64,000 nt of DNA, from assembly GCF_900104605.1 (NCBI RefSeq), contig NZ_LT629960.1, forward strand, positions 620,001 through 684,000. The letters run 5' to 3'. The notes under the pieces were generated by a model. It did no database searches and was not told where the DNA came from. It was given only the letters and a program-made list of their open reading frames with translations. Source of the stretch: Tidjanibacter massiliensis (lineage in GTDB: Bacteria; Bacteroidota; Bacteroidia; Bacteroidales; Rikenellaceae). Of this stretch, positions 52,411-61,697 are shown one piece after another (position 1 is the first letter of the stretch; every line of letters starts with the position of its first letter). The position numbers were made by a program, and so were the translations under genes.

Positions 52411-52950
52411 ATGAAATCACGGACGAAATGGCTGTTTTGCCTCTGCCTGCTGGCGTGGCTATCGACGGGATGCGATTCAAAGTCGGATATAACCATCGGT
52501 GACCCTCCGGAAGCAATGTGTACCGAATGGGAAACTCATTACATCTATAAGAATGAATCGTCTTTCGATATCGAAATGGAATACATTTCTTCGAACGGGG
52601 ATAAGCGGGTGGGAGAATCCGTTCAAATCAAACAAGGCGATAAATATGAATTTATACAGAAGTACAATGCGGGAAGATTTTCTCCTTTGAATCAATTATA
52701 TCCAGAAGGCAGCATGGTTCGCATTTCCATATCAAACGGAATAGTCGAGGTCATTTATCGTAGGTCTGGGCATCCTACTGACGATTCCAATATATTCGAG
52801 GAAAAAGCGTATGTACGGACAACGGAGAAGCAATATTTATTACAGATAACATGCTATACCTATACGTTCACCGATGATTGTTTCAAGGACGGCACACCGA
52901 TAGGAAATGCCGAAATATCCATTGAGACCGTAGGGGAGAATCGGTCGTAA
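52411..52950 (+). CDS. Lipoprotein of unknown function
   Basis: A 179-residue protein with a lipoprotein signal peptide (K-S-R-T-K-W then hydrophobic residues ending L-S-T-G-C, lipidated Cys21). The mature part is rich in beta-forming and acidic residues (I-E-M-E-Y-I-S-S-N-G-D-K-R-V, Y-L-L-Q-I-T-C-Y-T-Y-T-F-T) and probably folds as an immunoglobulin-like or transthyretin-like sandwich. I recognise no family. Composition is AT-richer than the flanking core genes, and it lies next to a decayed lipoprotein gene, suggesting an acquired or fast-evolving patch. Confidence 0.75.
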   Translation: MKSRTKWLFCLCLLAWLSTGCDSKSDITIGDPPEAMCTEWETHYIYKNESSFDIEMEYISSNGDKRVGESVQIKQGDKYEFIQKYNAGRFSPLNQLYPEGSMVRISISNGIVEVIYRRSGHPTDDSNIFEEKAYVRTTEKQYLLQITCYTYTFTDDCFKDGTPIGNAEISIETVGENRS

Positions 52951-53203
52951 GCCGTTTCGGACAATGCACGATCTGTCCGAAGCGGATAAGAACCGTAAAC
53001 AAACTAAACAGGGCCCTGCCGCATCCGGCGGGGCAATTGACTGTATTGCCCGGGAAACTTGTCCTGTTTTTGAAATGTGTATATCCGGAGTATATCCGGG
53101 CCCCTTGACTACTGGCTGCAACGGAAGACACTCTTCGGCAGGAGGGAAAACAGACGGATAGGAGGATAAAACAAGAGGTAAGGCTGTCGAGAACAGACAT
53201 AAA
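52951..53203 (+). other. Gap with a hairpin after the lipoprotein gene
   Basis: CCGTTTCGGACA (52952-52963) pairs with TGTCCGAAGCGG (52974-52985), a 12-bp stem with one G-U that begins right after the stop codon. No T-tract follows. Beyond it no gene is supported. Confidence 0.45.
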
Positions 53204-53232
53204 AAACGGGGCCGGATTGTCCGGCCCCGTTT
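53204..53232. terminator. Terminator between the lipoprotein gene and the oxidoreductase operon
   Basis: AAACGGGGCCGGA / TCCGGCCCCGTTT, perfect 13-bp stem with a 3-base loop; the extra A run on the left gives a T-tract for the leftward operon. Confidence 0.85.
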
Positions 53233-53272
53233 CGCTTATTGCAACAGGCCCGCAAGCCTGCTTTATCGGGAA

Positions 53273-53818
53273 TTACTGAATCTCCTTGATGATGTCCATA
53301 CCGATACGGATGGCCTCTTCGTTCATCGGGAGCGACTTCCATGCACGTTCCGGAAGCGATTTCTTCAGTCCTTTATAGACATTTTCAAGCGTTACAATCG
53401 GACGTACCTTCAGATAACCGCCGAGGATAAGCGTATTGAAAATGCGGGAGTTTCCCCTTTTGGCAGCCTCTTCGGTAGCGTCGATGACATATATCTTGAT
53501 GTCTTTGCGCTGCGGATGGCGCGTGATGCCGTTCGTGTCGTAAATGAGCACTCCGCCCGGTTTCACCTGGCTTTCGAATTTGTCCATACTCTGCTGGTTC
53601 AGAATGATGGCCGTATCGAAAGTCTGGAGGGTAGGCGAACTGATAGGCTTGTCGCTGATGATGACCGTCACGTTCGCGGTACCGCCACGCATCTCGGGAC
53701 CGTAGGAAGGAAGCCACGAAACCTCGTAGTCCTGCATGACACCCGAATAAGCCAGAATCTTACCTGTGGAGAGCACGCCCTGCCCGCCGAATCCTGCTAT
53801 AATTAACTCTTCTTTCAT
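53273..53818 (-). CDS. 2-oxoacid:ferredoxin oxidoreductase gamma subunit
   Basis: A 181-residue subunit with I-I-A-G-F-G-G-Q-G-V-L-S-T-G at residues 6-19 and Y-G-P-E-M-R-G-G-T-A-N near 40, both hallmarks of the gamma (catalytic-dimer) domain of Kor/Vor-type enzymes. It is last of the four-gene operon, 25 bases after the TPP subunit gene. The complex oxidatively decarboxylates a 2-oxoacid to acyl-CoA and reduces ferredoxin. Confidence 0.92.
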   Translation of the reverse strand: MKEELIIAGFGGQGVLSTGKILAYSGVMQDYEVSWLPSYGPEMRGGTANVTVIISDKPISSPTLQTFDTAIILNQQSMDKFESQVKPGGVLIYDTNGITRHPQRKDIKIYVIDATEEAAKRGNSRIFNTLILGGYLKVRPIVTLENVYKGLKKSLPERAWKSLPMNEEAIRIGMDIIKEIQ

Positions 53819-53843
53819 AGTTTCTTTGCCGATTTTGAATTAA

Positions 53844-54605
53844 TTAACCTTTGATATCGCCGAGCGGATAGAACGGAACGAGGTTCTCCTCCATCCATTT
53901 GTTAGCATCAACCGGGGACATCTTCCAACCGCTGTTGCAAGTCGAAACCATTTCGACGAAGGAGAGTCCCTTGCCTGCGAGGGCGTTCTCGAATGCCTTG
54001 CGGATAGCCTTCTTTGCCTTGCGCACGGCAGCGGGGGTGTGTACCGACTGACGGGTTACATAGCATACGCCGGGAAGCGGAGCTATCATGTCGGCAATCT
54101 TGTAGGGGAACCCGTGTATCTTCGGGTCACGTCCGTACGGGCTGGTAGCCGTCTTCATGCCCACCAGGGTGGTCGGGGCCATCTGGCCGCCGGTCATACC
54201 GTAGATGGCGTTGTTGATGAAGATAACGACGATGTTTTCGCCACGGTTGCAGGCGTGAATCGTCTCCGCGGTACCGATAGCAGCCAAGTCACCGTCACCC
54301 TGATAGGTGAACACCATCTTGTCGGGATTGGTACGCTTGATGGCGGTAGCCACTGCACATGCACGTCCGTGGGCGGCCTGCGACCAGTCTATGTGAAGGT
54401 AATTGTATGCAAACACCGAGCAGCCTACGGGCGATACGCCGATGGTCTTGTCCTGTATGCCCAAATCCTCTATCACTTCGGCGACGAGGTTGTGGACCGT
54501 TCCGTGGCTGCACCCCGGGCAATAGTGCATCACTTTGTCCGTGAGTACAGGCGATTTGCGGAATACCAGGTTCTCTTCCTTTATTTGTACTTCGAATTCA
54601 GCCAT
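53844..54605 (-). CDS. 2-oxoacid:ferredoxin oxidoreductase beta (TPP) subunit
   Basis: A 253-residue thiamine-pyrophosphate subunit. H-Y-C-P-G-C-S-H-G-T binds near residue 28, and G-D-G-D-L-A-A-I-G with I-N-N-A-I-Y-G-M-T-G-G-Q provides the TPP/Mg site. H-G-R-A-C-A-V-A-T-A-I-K matches Kor/Vor-type beta subunits. Four bases separate it from the alpha subunit gene. No extra ferredoxin domain is fused. Confidence 0.94.
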   Translation of the reverse strand: MAEFEVQIKEENLVFRKSPVLTDKVMHYCPGCSHGTVHNLVAEVIEDLGIQDKTIGVSPVGCSVFAYNYLHIDWSQAAHGRACAVATAIKRTNPDKMVFTYQGDGDLAAIGTAETIHACNRGENIVVIFINNAIYGMTGGQMAPTTLVGMKTATSPYGRDPKIHGFPYKIADMIAPLPGVCYVTRQSVHTPAAVRKAKKAIRKAFENALAGKGLSFVEMVSTCNSGWKMSPVDANKWMEENLVPFYPLGDIKG

Positions 54606-54609
54606 ATCT

Positions 54610-55701
54610 TTACTTGTTTATTATTTTCGTTAACAATGCCTCGTAAACTTGGTCGGGCGAGAATACGGCACCGCCGCTGCGGCCGTAGTGCTCTACGGGA
54701 GCCTGGCCGTTTACTGCGAGGCGTACATCCTCTACCATCTGTCCGTGGTTGAGCTCTGCCGAGAGGAAACCCTTTACCCCCCTTGCGGCGAGGTCGTGGA
54801 GCACCTTGGACGGGAACGGATAAAGGGTGATGGGACGAACGAGACCTACCTTGTAGCCTGCTTCGCGGGCCATCTCTACGGTCATCCGGCAGATACGTGC
54901 CGCGGAACCGAATGCTACGATAATGTAATCGGCATCCTCAGTCATGAACTCCTCGTAACGTACCTCGTTCTCGCGTATCTTTGCATACTTGGCGATGAGC
55001 TTCTCGTTGAACCTCTCCTGTGCATACGGGTCGAGTTCGAGCGACGTGATGACGTGTTCTTTCCTGTCTGCCGTTTTGCCGGTCAGTGCCCAATCGCCGT
55101 CCTGGGCGATGATTTCTTCTGCGGTACGGCGCGGACGCTGGTCGGCCAGTACCACCTTCTCCATCATCTGTCCGATGACACCGTCGGAAAGAATCATTAC
55201 CGGGTTGCGGTATTTGAACGCCAGGTCGAATGCGTCGAATACGAAGTCGTGCATCTCCTGTACGGAGTTCGGAGCCAGTACGATAAGGTGGAAGTCACCG
55301 TGTGCGCCGCCCTTGGTAGCCTGGAAATAGTCGCTCTGGGAGGGCTGTATCGTACCCAGACCGGGGCCGCCGCGCGTAACGTTGATGACCACACAGGGCA
55401 GTTCGGCACCTGCAATGTAGCTGAAGCCTTCGCTCATGAGGCTGACACCGGGGCTCGACGAGGAGGTCAGTACCCTTTTGCCCGTGCTGGCCGCACCGTA
55501 CACCATGTTGATTGCCGACACTTCGCTTTCAGCCTGAAGAACGACCATTCCGGTAGTCTCCCACGGTTTGAGTTCCATGAGCGTCTCCATTACCTCCGAC
55601 TGGGGGGTGATAGGATAGCCGAAATAGCCATCGGCGCCGCAACGTATCGCCGCTTCGGCGAGCACTTCGTTGCCTTTCATCAATCTTACCTCTTTCTTCA
55701 T
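54610..55701 (-). CDS. vorB: 2-oxoacid:ferredoxin oxidoreductase alpha subunit (VorB/KorA type)
   Basis: A 363-residue alpha subunit. It begins K-K-E-V-R-L-M-K-G-N-E-V-L-A-E-A-A-I, with Y-P-I-T-P-Q-S-E near residue 35, S-S-S-S-P-G-V-S-L-M near 86 and R-G-G-P-G-L-G-T near 121. Closest by eye to subunits named 3-methyl-2-oxobutanoate dehydrogenase VorB. The same family includes 2-oxoglutarate enzymes, so whether the natural substrate is a branched 2-oxoacid or 2-oxoglutarate cannot be told from sequence. Confidence 0.92.
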   Translation of the reverse strand: MKKEVRLMKGNEVLAEAAIRCGADGYFGYPITPQSEVMETLMELKPWETTGMVVLQAESEVSAINMVYGAASTGKRVLTSSSSPGVSLMSEGFSYIAGAELPCVVINVTRGGPGLGTIQPSQSDYFQATKGGAHGDFHLIVLAPNSVQEMHDFVFDAFDLAFKYRNPVMILSDGVIGQMMEKVVLADQRPRRTAEEIIAQDGDWALTGKTADRKEHVITSLELDPYAQERFNEKLIAKYAKIRENEVRYEEFMTEDADYIIVAFGSAARICRMTVEMAREAGYKVGLVRPITLYPFPSKVLHDLAARGVKGFLSAELNHGQMVEDVRLAVNGQAPVEHYGRSGGAVFSPDQVYEALLTKIINK

Positions 55702-55704
55702 CGC

Positions 55705-55932
55705 TTACTCGAATTTTTGTCTGTAAACTGTAATGACGCTGTCCGGGCACATGATAGCGCAGCTTGCGCAGCCGATGCAGTCATCCGGGTTAGCCATATA
55801 ACTGTAGTTGTAACCTTTGCCGTTCACGTGCGGCGAAAGGGCCAGCACATTGTTCGGACATGAAGGCACGCACACGCCGCAACCTTTGCAGCGTTCGATG
55901 TCTACAATGATAGTTCCTTTGATTTTAGCCAT
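55705..55932 (-). CDS. 2-oxoacid:ferredoxin oxidoreductase delta (2[4Fe-4S]) subunit
   Basis: A 75-residue ferredoxin-like subunit with two full cluster motifs: Cys15, 18, 21, 25 and Cys52, 55, 58, 62. It carries electrons from the TPP site to free ferredoxin. First gene of the operon delta-alpha-beta-gamma, with a consensus promoter 41 bases upstream. Confidence 0.94.
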   Translation of the reverse strand: MAKIKGTIIVDIERCKGCGVCVPSCPNNVLALSPHVNGKGYNYSYMANPDDCIGCASCAIMCPDSVITVYRQKFE

Positions 55933-55972
55933 AATATATTATGATTTGTTAAGCCATGGGCTATTTTGCTTA

Positions 55973-56002
55973 CAAATATATATACTTATTTTGTAACTAA
56001 AA
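55973..56002 (-). promoter_or_regulatory. Promoter of the oxidoreductase operon
   Basis: On the minus strand TTTT near 55999-56002, an 18-base spacer and exact TATATTTG at 55973-55980. The rest of 56003-56163 is G-rich and shows no gene. Confidence 0.65.
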
Positions 56003-56163
56003 ATAGGTACACACGTTTTTTTTAGCATGAATTGCAAATTGCCTGTATGAGGGGCGACAATCGCTTCCGGAGGGGGCCGGAAGGGGGGGCGGCATCCGGC
56101 ATAACCGTACCTCCGACGGGGGCATACCGACATAAGGGGAGGGGGCTACGGAGATGTCGTAAC

Positions 56164-56211
56164 AAAAAACACCATCCCCGCGAACTGCCGGGAAAAGAGG
56201 GCTCGCGGGGA
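56164..56211 (-). terminator. gltX terminator
   Basis: TCCCCGCGA / TCGCGGGGA stem with a 19-base loop; reading leftward it is followed after a few bases by TTTTTT (56164-56169). Confidence 0.7.
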
Positions 56212-56229
56212 CGATTTGAAAGGATGGTA

Positions 56230-57768
56230 TTATCGGTCGGTCCGCGGGATATTGGCCAATGCGTAGTCGAGCCGGCGGAGCGTCTCCTCCTTGCCGAGGA
56301 CTTCGCACATCTCGTACATCGAGAAGCCTTTGCTTTCTCCTACGATGGCCAGGCGGAAAGCATTCATGATTTGCCCCATCTTGTAGCCATGTTCCTCTAT
56401 CCAGGCGTGACAGACGGTCTCCATATTTCGGTTCGTAAAGTCGTCGATACCGGCCAGTACCTCCCGCAGTCCTGCGACGGATTCCGGGTTCTCTCCTTTC
56501 CAATATTTTTCCGCCACTTTGGCATCGAACGACACGGGCGCGCGGAACAGAAAGTAGGAGAGTTCCCAGAAATCGCTGACGAAAGCAGCTCGTCCTTTGA
56601 TGTACCCTGCGATGCGTGCCGCCTTCTCGAAAGGTATCTCCACGCCGTGCTCACGCAACAGCGGGAGGTAGGCTTCGGCCAATTCGTCGTTGTCGCGTAC
56701 GTGCATGTACTGTGCATTGAACCAACGCGCCTTGTCGGGATTGAACCGTGCCCCGGCCTTGCTGACGCGTTCCAGCGAAAAGTCGGCAATCAGTTCGTCC
56801 ATCGAAAACAGCTCCTGCTCGGTCCCCGGATTCCAGCCCAACAGCGCGAGCATGTTGATGAACGCTTCGGGAAAGTAGCCGTCTTCGCGGTAGCCGCGCG
56901 ACACCTCCCCCGTAGGCGATTTCCATTCGAGCGGAAAGACGGGAAATCCCATCTTGTCTCCGTCCCGTTTACTCAACTTGCCCTGCCCGGTAGGTTTCAG
57001 CAGCAGAGGCAGATGCGCGAACTCGGGCTGCGTATCCGTCCATCCGAACGCCCTGTAAAGCAGATAGTGAAGAGGCAGGGAAGGGAGCCACTCTTCTCCG
57101 CGTATCACGTGCGATATCTCCATCAGGTGGTCATCCACGATGTTGGCCAGATGATAGGTAGGCAGCCGGTCAGCCGATTTATAGAGCACTTTGTCGTCCA
57201 GCGTAGAGGTGTTCACCGTTACCTCGCCGCGGATAAGGTCGTGCATATGCACCTCCTCGTTTTCGGGCATCATGAAGCGGATGACCCATTGGTCGCCTCG
57301 TTCGATACGCGCGCGCACTTCCTCGTCGGTCATGGCCAGCGAGGTCGCCAACCGGCCTCGTACCTTATAATTATATGCGAAAGCGTCGCCCCGCTGTTCC
57401 GCTTCCGTACGCAGGGCATCCAAAGCCTCCGGAGTATCGAAGGCATAGTAGGCATTGCCTGACTCGACCAGCCGCAGGGCGTATTGCAGATAGATTTCCT
57501 TTCTTTCGCTTTGCCGGTAGGGTCCGTGCGGACCGCCTTCGCGTACCCCTTCGTCGGCCCGGATACCGCACCACTGCAAGGCATCGAATATGTACTCCTC
57601 CGCTCCCGGCACGTAACGGTGCGAGTCGGTATCCTCGATGCGGATGATGAAGTCGCCGCCGGCCCGGCGTGCGAACAGATAGTTGTACAATGCCGTTCGG
57701 ACACCACCCATATGCAGGGGGCCTGTCGGACTCGGCGCGAAACGAACCCTTACCCGTCTCTTCGTCAT
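56230..57768 (-). CDS. gltX: Glutamate-tRNA ligase
   Basis: A 512-residue class I aminoacyl-tRNA synthetase. The HIGH-type motif is P-L-H-M-G-G at residues 17-22, preceded by R-F-A-P-S-P-T-G; the KMSKS-type motif is K-L-S-K-R-D-G. R-I-E-D-T-D and the [15 protein letters not shown] segment fix glutamate specificity. C-terminal helical anticodon-binding domains follow. Length is normal for the discriminating or non-discriminating bacterial form; which one cannot be told. Confidence 0.96.
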   Translation of the reverse strand: MTKRRVRVRFAPSPTGPLHMGGVRTALYNYLFARRAGGDFIIRIEDTDSHRYVPGAEEYIFDALQWCGIRADEGVREGGPHGPYRQSERKEIYLQYALRLVESGNAYYAFDTPEALDALRTEAEQRGDAFAYNYKVRGRLATSLAMTDEEVRARIERGDQWVIRFMMPENEEVHMHDLIRGEVTVNTSTLDDKVLYKSADRLPTYHLANIVDDHLMEISHVIRGEEWLPSLPLHYLLYRAFGWTDTQPEFAHLPLLLKPTGQGKLSKRDGDKMGFPVFPLEWKSPTGEVSRGYREDGYFPEAFINMLALLGWNPGTEQELFSMDELIADFSLERVSKAGARFNPDKARWFNAQYMHVRDNDELAEAYLPLLREHGVEIPFEKAARIAGYIKGRAAFVSDFWELSYFLFRAPVSFDAKVAEKYWKGENPESVAGLREVLAGIDDFTNRNMETVCHAWIEEHGYKMGQIMNAFRLAIVGESKGFSMYEMCEVLGKEETLRRLDYALANIPRTDR

Positions 57769-57820
57769 TTGTATATCGCTTTTATGTAACTGTAATTATT
57801 TTTGTCTCCCGAGCCGCGCC

Positions 57821-58546
57821 TTACCTTATATTATATTCGAGACGCATGGTGATGCGGGCTTTCTTGTTTTTGCTCGAAGTATTGAAGTTGCCTCCGGCGG
57901 AGAACTCTTCATTGGTATTGGCCCCCGTTATCTGAAACACACCCATGCGTGCGGTCTTGAGCTTGCGCAGTTTCGCGCCCGATTTCGCCGCTATCTTTTC
58001 GGCACGGGCTTTCGCGTCGACGGTGGACTTTTCGATTAACTCCAGTTTCAGGTCATCCAGCTTACTGTAATAATAATCAGGCTGAGAGGACTCGAGCTGT
58101 ACGCCTTGTGCCAACAGAGCGGATATCTCGCGCGATATGTTCTCCACCGCTTCCACGTCGGTGCTTTCCACGGTGAACTGCTGCCGCAGGGTATAGCCCG
58201 TAAAACGCTGGCCGACATAGTTGCCGTTCTGGTAAATAGGTTCGGTATTCTTGTAGGAATCCACGAACATGAATACGATATCATCCGGTGCAATGCCCTT
58301 CTGCATAATGAAATCCTGTACCTTGCGCTTGTTTACTTCAAGCTGGGCATAGCCGTCGGTTATCGAGGGGTTGTCCACTACTATCCATCCGCGCCAAACG
58401 ATAAGGTCCGACACGAACTCTTCCTCTCCAAGTCCGGTTACCACAATGGTATTCTGCTCCTTGTACTTATACTTGTACGCTCCCCCGAGGATGAATGCGC
58501 AGACGATAATGGCCGCACAGATGACGATTGCCGTGTTTGTTTTCAT
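57821..58546 (-). CDS. SIMPL domain (DUF541) membrane-anchored protein
   Basis: A 241-residue protein with an uncleaved N-terminal helix (A-I-V-I-C-A-A-I-I-V-C-A-F-I-L-G-G-A-Y) and a periplasmic SIMPL/DUF541 domain: I-V-V-T-G-L-G-E-E-E-F-V-S-D near 34, then D-A-K-A-R-A-E-K-I-A-A-K-S-G near 176. Members of this family include stress proteins with poorly known roles. It is 52 bases upstream of gltX, in the same direction. Confidence 0.88.
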   Translation of the reverse strand: MKTNTAIVICAAIIVCAFILGGAYKYKYKEQNTIVVTGLGEEEFVSDLIVWRGWIVVDNPSITDGYAQLEVNKRKVQDFIMQKGIAPDDIVFMFVDSYKNTEPIYQNGNYVGQRFTGYTLRQQFTVESTDVEAVENISREISALLAQGVQLESSQPDYYYSKLDDLKLELIEKSTVDAKARAEKIAAKSGAKLRKLKTARMGVFQITGANTNEEFSAGGNFNTSSKNKKARITMRLEYNIR

Positions 58547-58657
58547 AAGGATATGAGTTTTAGGTTAAACCAAACAGTTGTCTCCATTCCGATTCAATGC
58601 TTCCCGAGGGAACGGAATGCCGGCAGCAGGAAGCCGAAAAATGCCTTCGGATGCGTT

Positions 58658-59758
58658 TTATACGTTGAACAGAAAGTGCATGATGTCGCCGTCCTGTACT
58701 ACATATTCTTTTCCCTCTATCGCTATCTTGCCTGCCTCCCGGCATGCTTTTTCCGAACCGAGTGCGATGTAATCGTCGTACTTGATTACTTCTGCACGGA
58801 TAAAGCCCCGCTCGAAGTCAGTATGGATAATTCCAGCTGCCTGAGGTGCTTTCGTTCCTTTGGTAAAGGTCCATGCCCGCGATTCGTCCGGCCCCGTGGT
58901 GAAATAGGTCTGCAGGTCGAGCAGTCGGTAGGCCGCTTTGATAAGCCTGCTGACCCCCGATTCTTTCAGTCCTACGTCGGCAAGAAATGCCTCCCGTTCC
59001 TCGAAACTCTCCAGCTCCGCGATGTCGGCTTCGGTAGCCGCCGCAACAATCAACAGCTCCGCATTCTCGTCGCGTATGGCTTCGCGCACGGCCTCCACGT
59101 AGGCATTGCCCGATACGGCGCTCGCTTCGTCCACATTGCATACGTACAGTACCGGCTTGTCGGTCAATAGATTGAGGTCGGAAACCGTTTTCCGTTCCTC
59201 TTTGTCGAGTTCGACCGTGCGGGCCGCCTTGCCCGATTCGAGCGCTTCCTTATATTTGACTAATACCTCGTACTGCCGTTTGGCGTTCTTGTCGCCGCCC
59301 GTCTGCGCCTGTTTCTGAACCTTCGCCAGACGGCTGTCTACCGTTTCGAGGTCTTTTATCATCAGCTCCGTGTCGATAATCTCCTTGTCTCTTACAGGAT
59401 TCACCGAGCCGTCCACATGGGTGATGTTGCCGTTGTCGAAGCACCGGAGCACATGGATGATGGCATCCGTATTCCGGATGTTGGCAAGGAACTTGTTGCC
59501 GAGCCCCTCTCCTTTCGACGCCCCTTTCACGAGTCCCGCAATATCTACTATCTCTATCGTTGTGGGAATCACTTTCTTCGGATTGTCTATACGGGCGAGT
59601 TCCACCAGCCGTTCGTCCGGGACGGTAATGACTCCCACATTGGGTTCTATCGTGCAGAATGGGAAATTGGCCGCCTGAGCCTTCGCATTGGAGAGGCAGT
59701 TGAACAGCGTCGATTTGCCGACGTTGGGCAGACCGACTATCCCGCATTGTAACGCCAT
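58658..59758 (-). CDS. ychF: Redox-regulated ATPase YchF
   Basis: A 366-residue Obg-like P-loop ATPase. Walker A is G-L-P-N-V-G-K-S-T at residues 9-17, followed by [29 protein letters not shown] and a C-terminal TGS domain with [14 protein letters not shown]. YchF prefers ATP over GTP and binds ribosomes. The frame is open far upstream; 59758 gives the family length and follows a consensus promoter. Confidence 0.96.
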   Translation of the reverse strand: MALQCGIVGLPNVGKSTLFNCLSNAKAQAANFPFCTIEPNVGVITVPDERLVELARIDNPKKVIPTTIEIVDIAGLVKGASKGEGLGNKFLANIRNTDAIIHVLRCFDNGNITHVDGSVNPVRDKEIIDTELMIKDLETVDSRLAKVQKQAQTGGDKNAKRQYEVLVKYKEALESGKAARTVELDKEERKTVSDLNLLTDKPVLYVCNVDEASAVSGNAYVEAVREAIRDENAELLIVAAATEADIAELESFEEREAFLADVGLKESGVSRLIKAAYRLLDLQTYFTTGPDESRAWTFTKGTKAPQAAGIIHTDFERGFIRAEVIKYDDYIALGSEKACREAGKIAIEGKEYVVQDGDIMHFLFNV

Positions 59759-59787
59759 GTTTTGAATGTTTGTATTGTTTCGGAGTA

Positions 59788-59795
59788 CAAATATA
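59788..59795 (-). promoter_or_regulatory. ychF -7 box
   Basis: TATATTTG on the minus strand, exact consensus, 29 bases before the start codon. Confidence 0.6.
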
Positions 59796-59815
59796 GTGAA
59801 ATTATATTCGCTGAA

Positions 59816-60058
59816 ATACGAAAGTGCATGTCGGTCCAAAAGCCGGTGCACGCTTGCGAAGCAATTCATTTGAAGCGAATACAGGAAAATCCATTCAATG
59901 GAAACCGAAAACGGCCGGCGGATGACAGCCCGGTCCGCGGTCGCGGACGTGATGCGGTGATAAAGATTGTCGAGGTCGGGCAGGAGGGGGCTGCGGTAAA
60001 AAAACGTCCTTCCGAGACGATATTGTTCATCCGCATGCACGGAATTTCCCGTCGCACG
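59816..60058. other. Noncoding gap between divergent ychF and the 60159 gene
   Basis: I see no supported gene, hairpin or repeat here. A 109-codon rightward frame passes through but has no family features. Confidence 0.4.
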
Positions 60059-60090
60059 TTTGTAATATACCGCCGGCTGCCGTATCTTTG
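60059..60090 (+). promoter_or_regulatory. Promoter of the 60159-rsmI-DUF389 run
   Basis: TTTG at 60059-60062, a 20-base spacer and TATCTTTG at 60083-60090; full consensus. Confidence 0.75.
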
Positions 60091-60158
60091 AAAGATAAAA
60101 ATGCCGATGTCCGCATTTGCGGAAGGGGTGAGAACCAAGATAATATATTCGTGAAGAT

Positions 60159-60968
60159 ATGAACCATACAGTTGCGGAGGAGGACCTGAAAGTCATTTCG
60201 GGCTTGTTGGAAGAGTGGAGGAAAACAGGCCGTCTTGGCGGGTTGGAGTATGACCTCCTGTTAGATAAAATAAAGAGCCTCTACGAAACGGTGAGGTTCG
60301 GCGGCGGACAGCATGACGAATCCACGCCCTGTCGGGAAGCCGCCTCGGTCGGTTCACGTGAACCGGAACCGTCTGTTTCTGCCGGGGTGTTTCCGTTGGA
60401 ATCGACCGAGGCGCATACGGCTGCATACCAGCGTCCCGGCGGCACAACCGTCCGCGCCCTGTATGACGACGGAGAGGGGATGGCGCACATCGAGACCGTC
60501 CACCGCTATTTCGTCACGGAGCCCGTCGCTGCGGAAAACTTGCAAGGAGCTGCGGAAGGAACGGACGACCGCGCAGAAGCACTTCCGACCGTACCGCGCG
60601 AAGCCGACACGCCCGACTGCGGCAGTAATCTTTCCGATACCCGACGTCCGGTTTTGGGCGAAGTCATGGGGACGGGTGTCCGCACATTCGCCGATACGCT
60701 GAATGCTCCCGTAGCGGATGTCGCGTCCGTGCTGGGACACGAAAAGGCCGGCTCATTACGCCGGATGATAGGACTGAACGACCGCTATATGTTCATACGC
60801 GACCTGTTCGGCGGGGATGCGGACGCCTACGAGGAAGCCTTGTCGCGTCTCGACGGCTTCACCTCGATAGAAGACGCCATGCTCTTCATACACGACCGCT
60901 ACGGGTGGAACAGTTCCAGCGAAGCAGCTCTTCTGCTCTCCGATATGCTGGCCAGAAAACTGTTGTAA
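60159..60968 (+). CDS. Conserved protein of unknown function upstream of rsmI
   Basis: A 269-residue protein in two parts. The N-terminal part (1-50) is helical and charged; a long polar, probably disordered stretch follows (about 50-175). The C-terminal 95 residues form a compact helical domain with I-G-L-N-D-R-Y-M-F-I-R-D-L-F-G-G-D and F-T-S-I-E-D-A-M-L-F-I. I recall this C-terminal block in other Bacteroidota proteins encoded near rsmI, without a named function. No signal peptide or membrane segment. It starts the run with rsmI nine bases downstream. Confidence 0.75.
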   Translation: MNHTVAEEDLKVISGLLEEWRKTGRLGGLEYDLLLDKIKSLYETVRFGGGQHDESTPCREAASVGSREPEPSVSAGVFPLESTEAHTAAYQRPGGTTVRALYDDGEGMAHIETVHRYFVTEPVAAENLQGAAEGTDDRAEALPTVPREADTPDCGSNLSDTRRPVLGEVMGTGVRTFADTLNAPVADVASVLGHEKAGSLRRMIGLNDRYMFIRDLFGGDADAYEEALSRLDGFTSIEDAMLFIHDRYGWNSSSEAALLLSDMLARKLL

Positions 60969-60977
60969 CGCTGCGTC

Positions 60978-61688
60978 ATGGGTAAACTTTACATTGTCCC
61001 TACGCCGATAGGGAATCTGGAAGATATCACGCTGCGCGCTGTGCGCGTGTTGAAAGAGGCCGATGTCGTACTGGCAGAAGATACGCGCACGACGGCCGTA
61101 TTGCTGAAACATCTCGGCATAGAGAAGCGTATGTTCGCCCACCACAAATTCAACGAACACGCCGCCGTGGAGTCGGTTGCCGCCCGCATCGAAAGCGGCG
61201 AGACAATCGCTCTCGTCTCCGATGCGGGGACACCGGGCATTTCCGACCCCGGTTTCCTGCTCGTGCGCACCTGCATCGCGCACGGCGTGGAGGTGGAGAC
61301 GCTTCCCGGAGCTACGGCTTTTGTTCCTGCACTGATACAGAGCGGGTTCCCGGCAGACCGTTTCTGTTTCGAGGGATTCCTTCCGCAGAAGAAGGGGCGA
61401 AACAAACGATTGGAACAACTGAAAGAGGAGACGCGTACCATAATATTCTACGAATCGCCCTACCGGGTAGTGAAAACATTGGAACAGCTCGCAGTGCTGT
61501 TCGGGCCGGAACGGCCCGTATCGGTCTCCCGCGAATTGACCAAAAAGTTCGAGGAAACGGTCAGGGGAAGGCTGGACGAAGTGGCTGCCCATTTCAGGGA
61601 GCACGAACCGAAAGGGGAATTCGTCATCGTTCTTGCCGGCCGGCAGGCCACACGGGCCGCGGAAAATGAAGGTATCGACGACAAATGA
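60978..61688 (+). CDS. rsmI: 16S rRNA (cytidine1402-2'-O)-methyltransferase
   Basis: A 236-residue tetrapyrrole-methylase-fold enzyme. It begins L-Y-I-V-P-T-P-I-G-N-L-E-D-I-T-L-R-A and has A-E-D-T-R, H-K-F-N-E-H, V-S-D-A-G-T-P-G-I-S-D-P-G and F-Y-E-S-P-Y-R-V, all RsmI landmarks. It methylates the ribose of C1402 in the decoding centre. The DUF389 gene begins nine bases after its stop. Confidence 0.96.
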   Translation: MGKLYIVPTPIGNLEDITLRAVRVLKEADVVLAEDTRTTAVLLKHLGIEKRMFAHHKFNEHAAVESVAARIESGETIALVSDAGTPGISDPGFLLVRTCIAHGVEVETLPGATAFVPALIQSGFPADRFCFEGFLPQKKGRNKRLEQLKEETRTIIFYESPYRVVKTLEQLAVLFGPERPVSVSRELTKKFEETVRGRLDEVAAHFREHEPKGEFVIVLAGRQATRAAENEGIDDK

Positions 61689-61697
61689 TTGGAAGCC

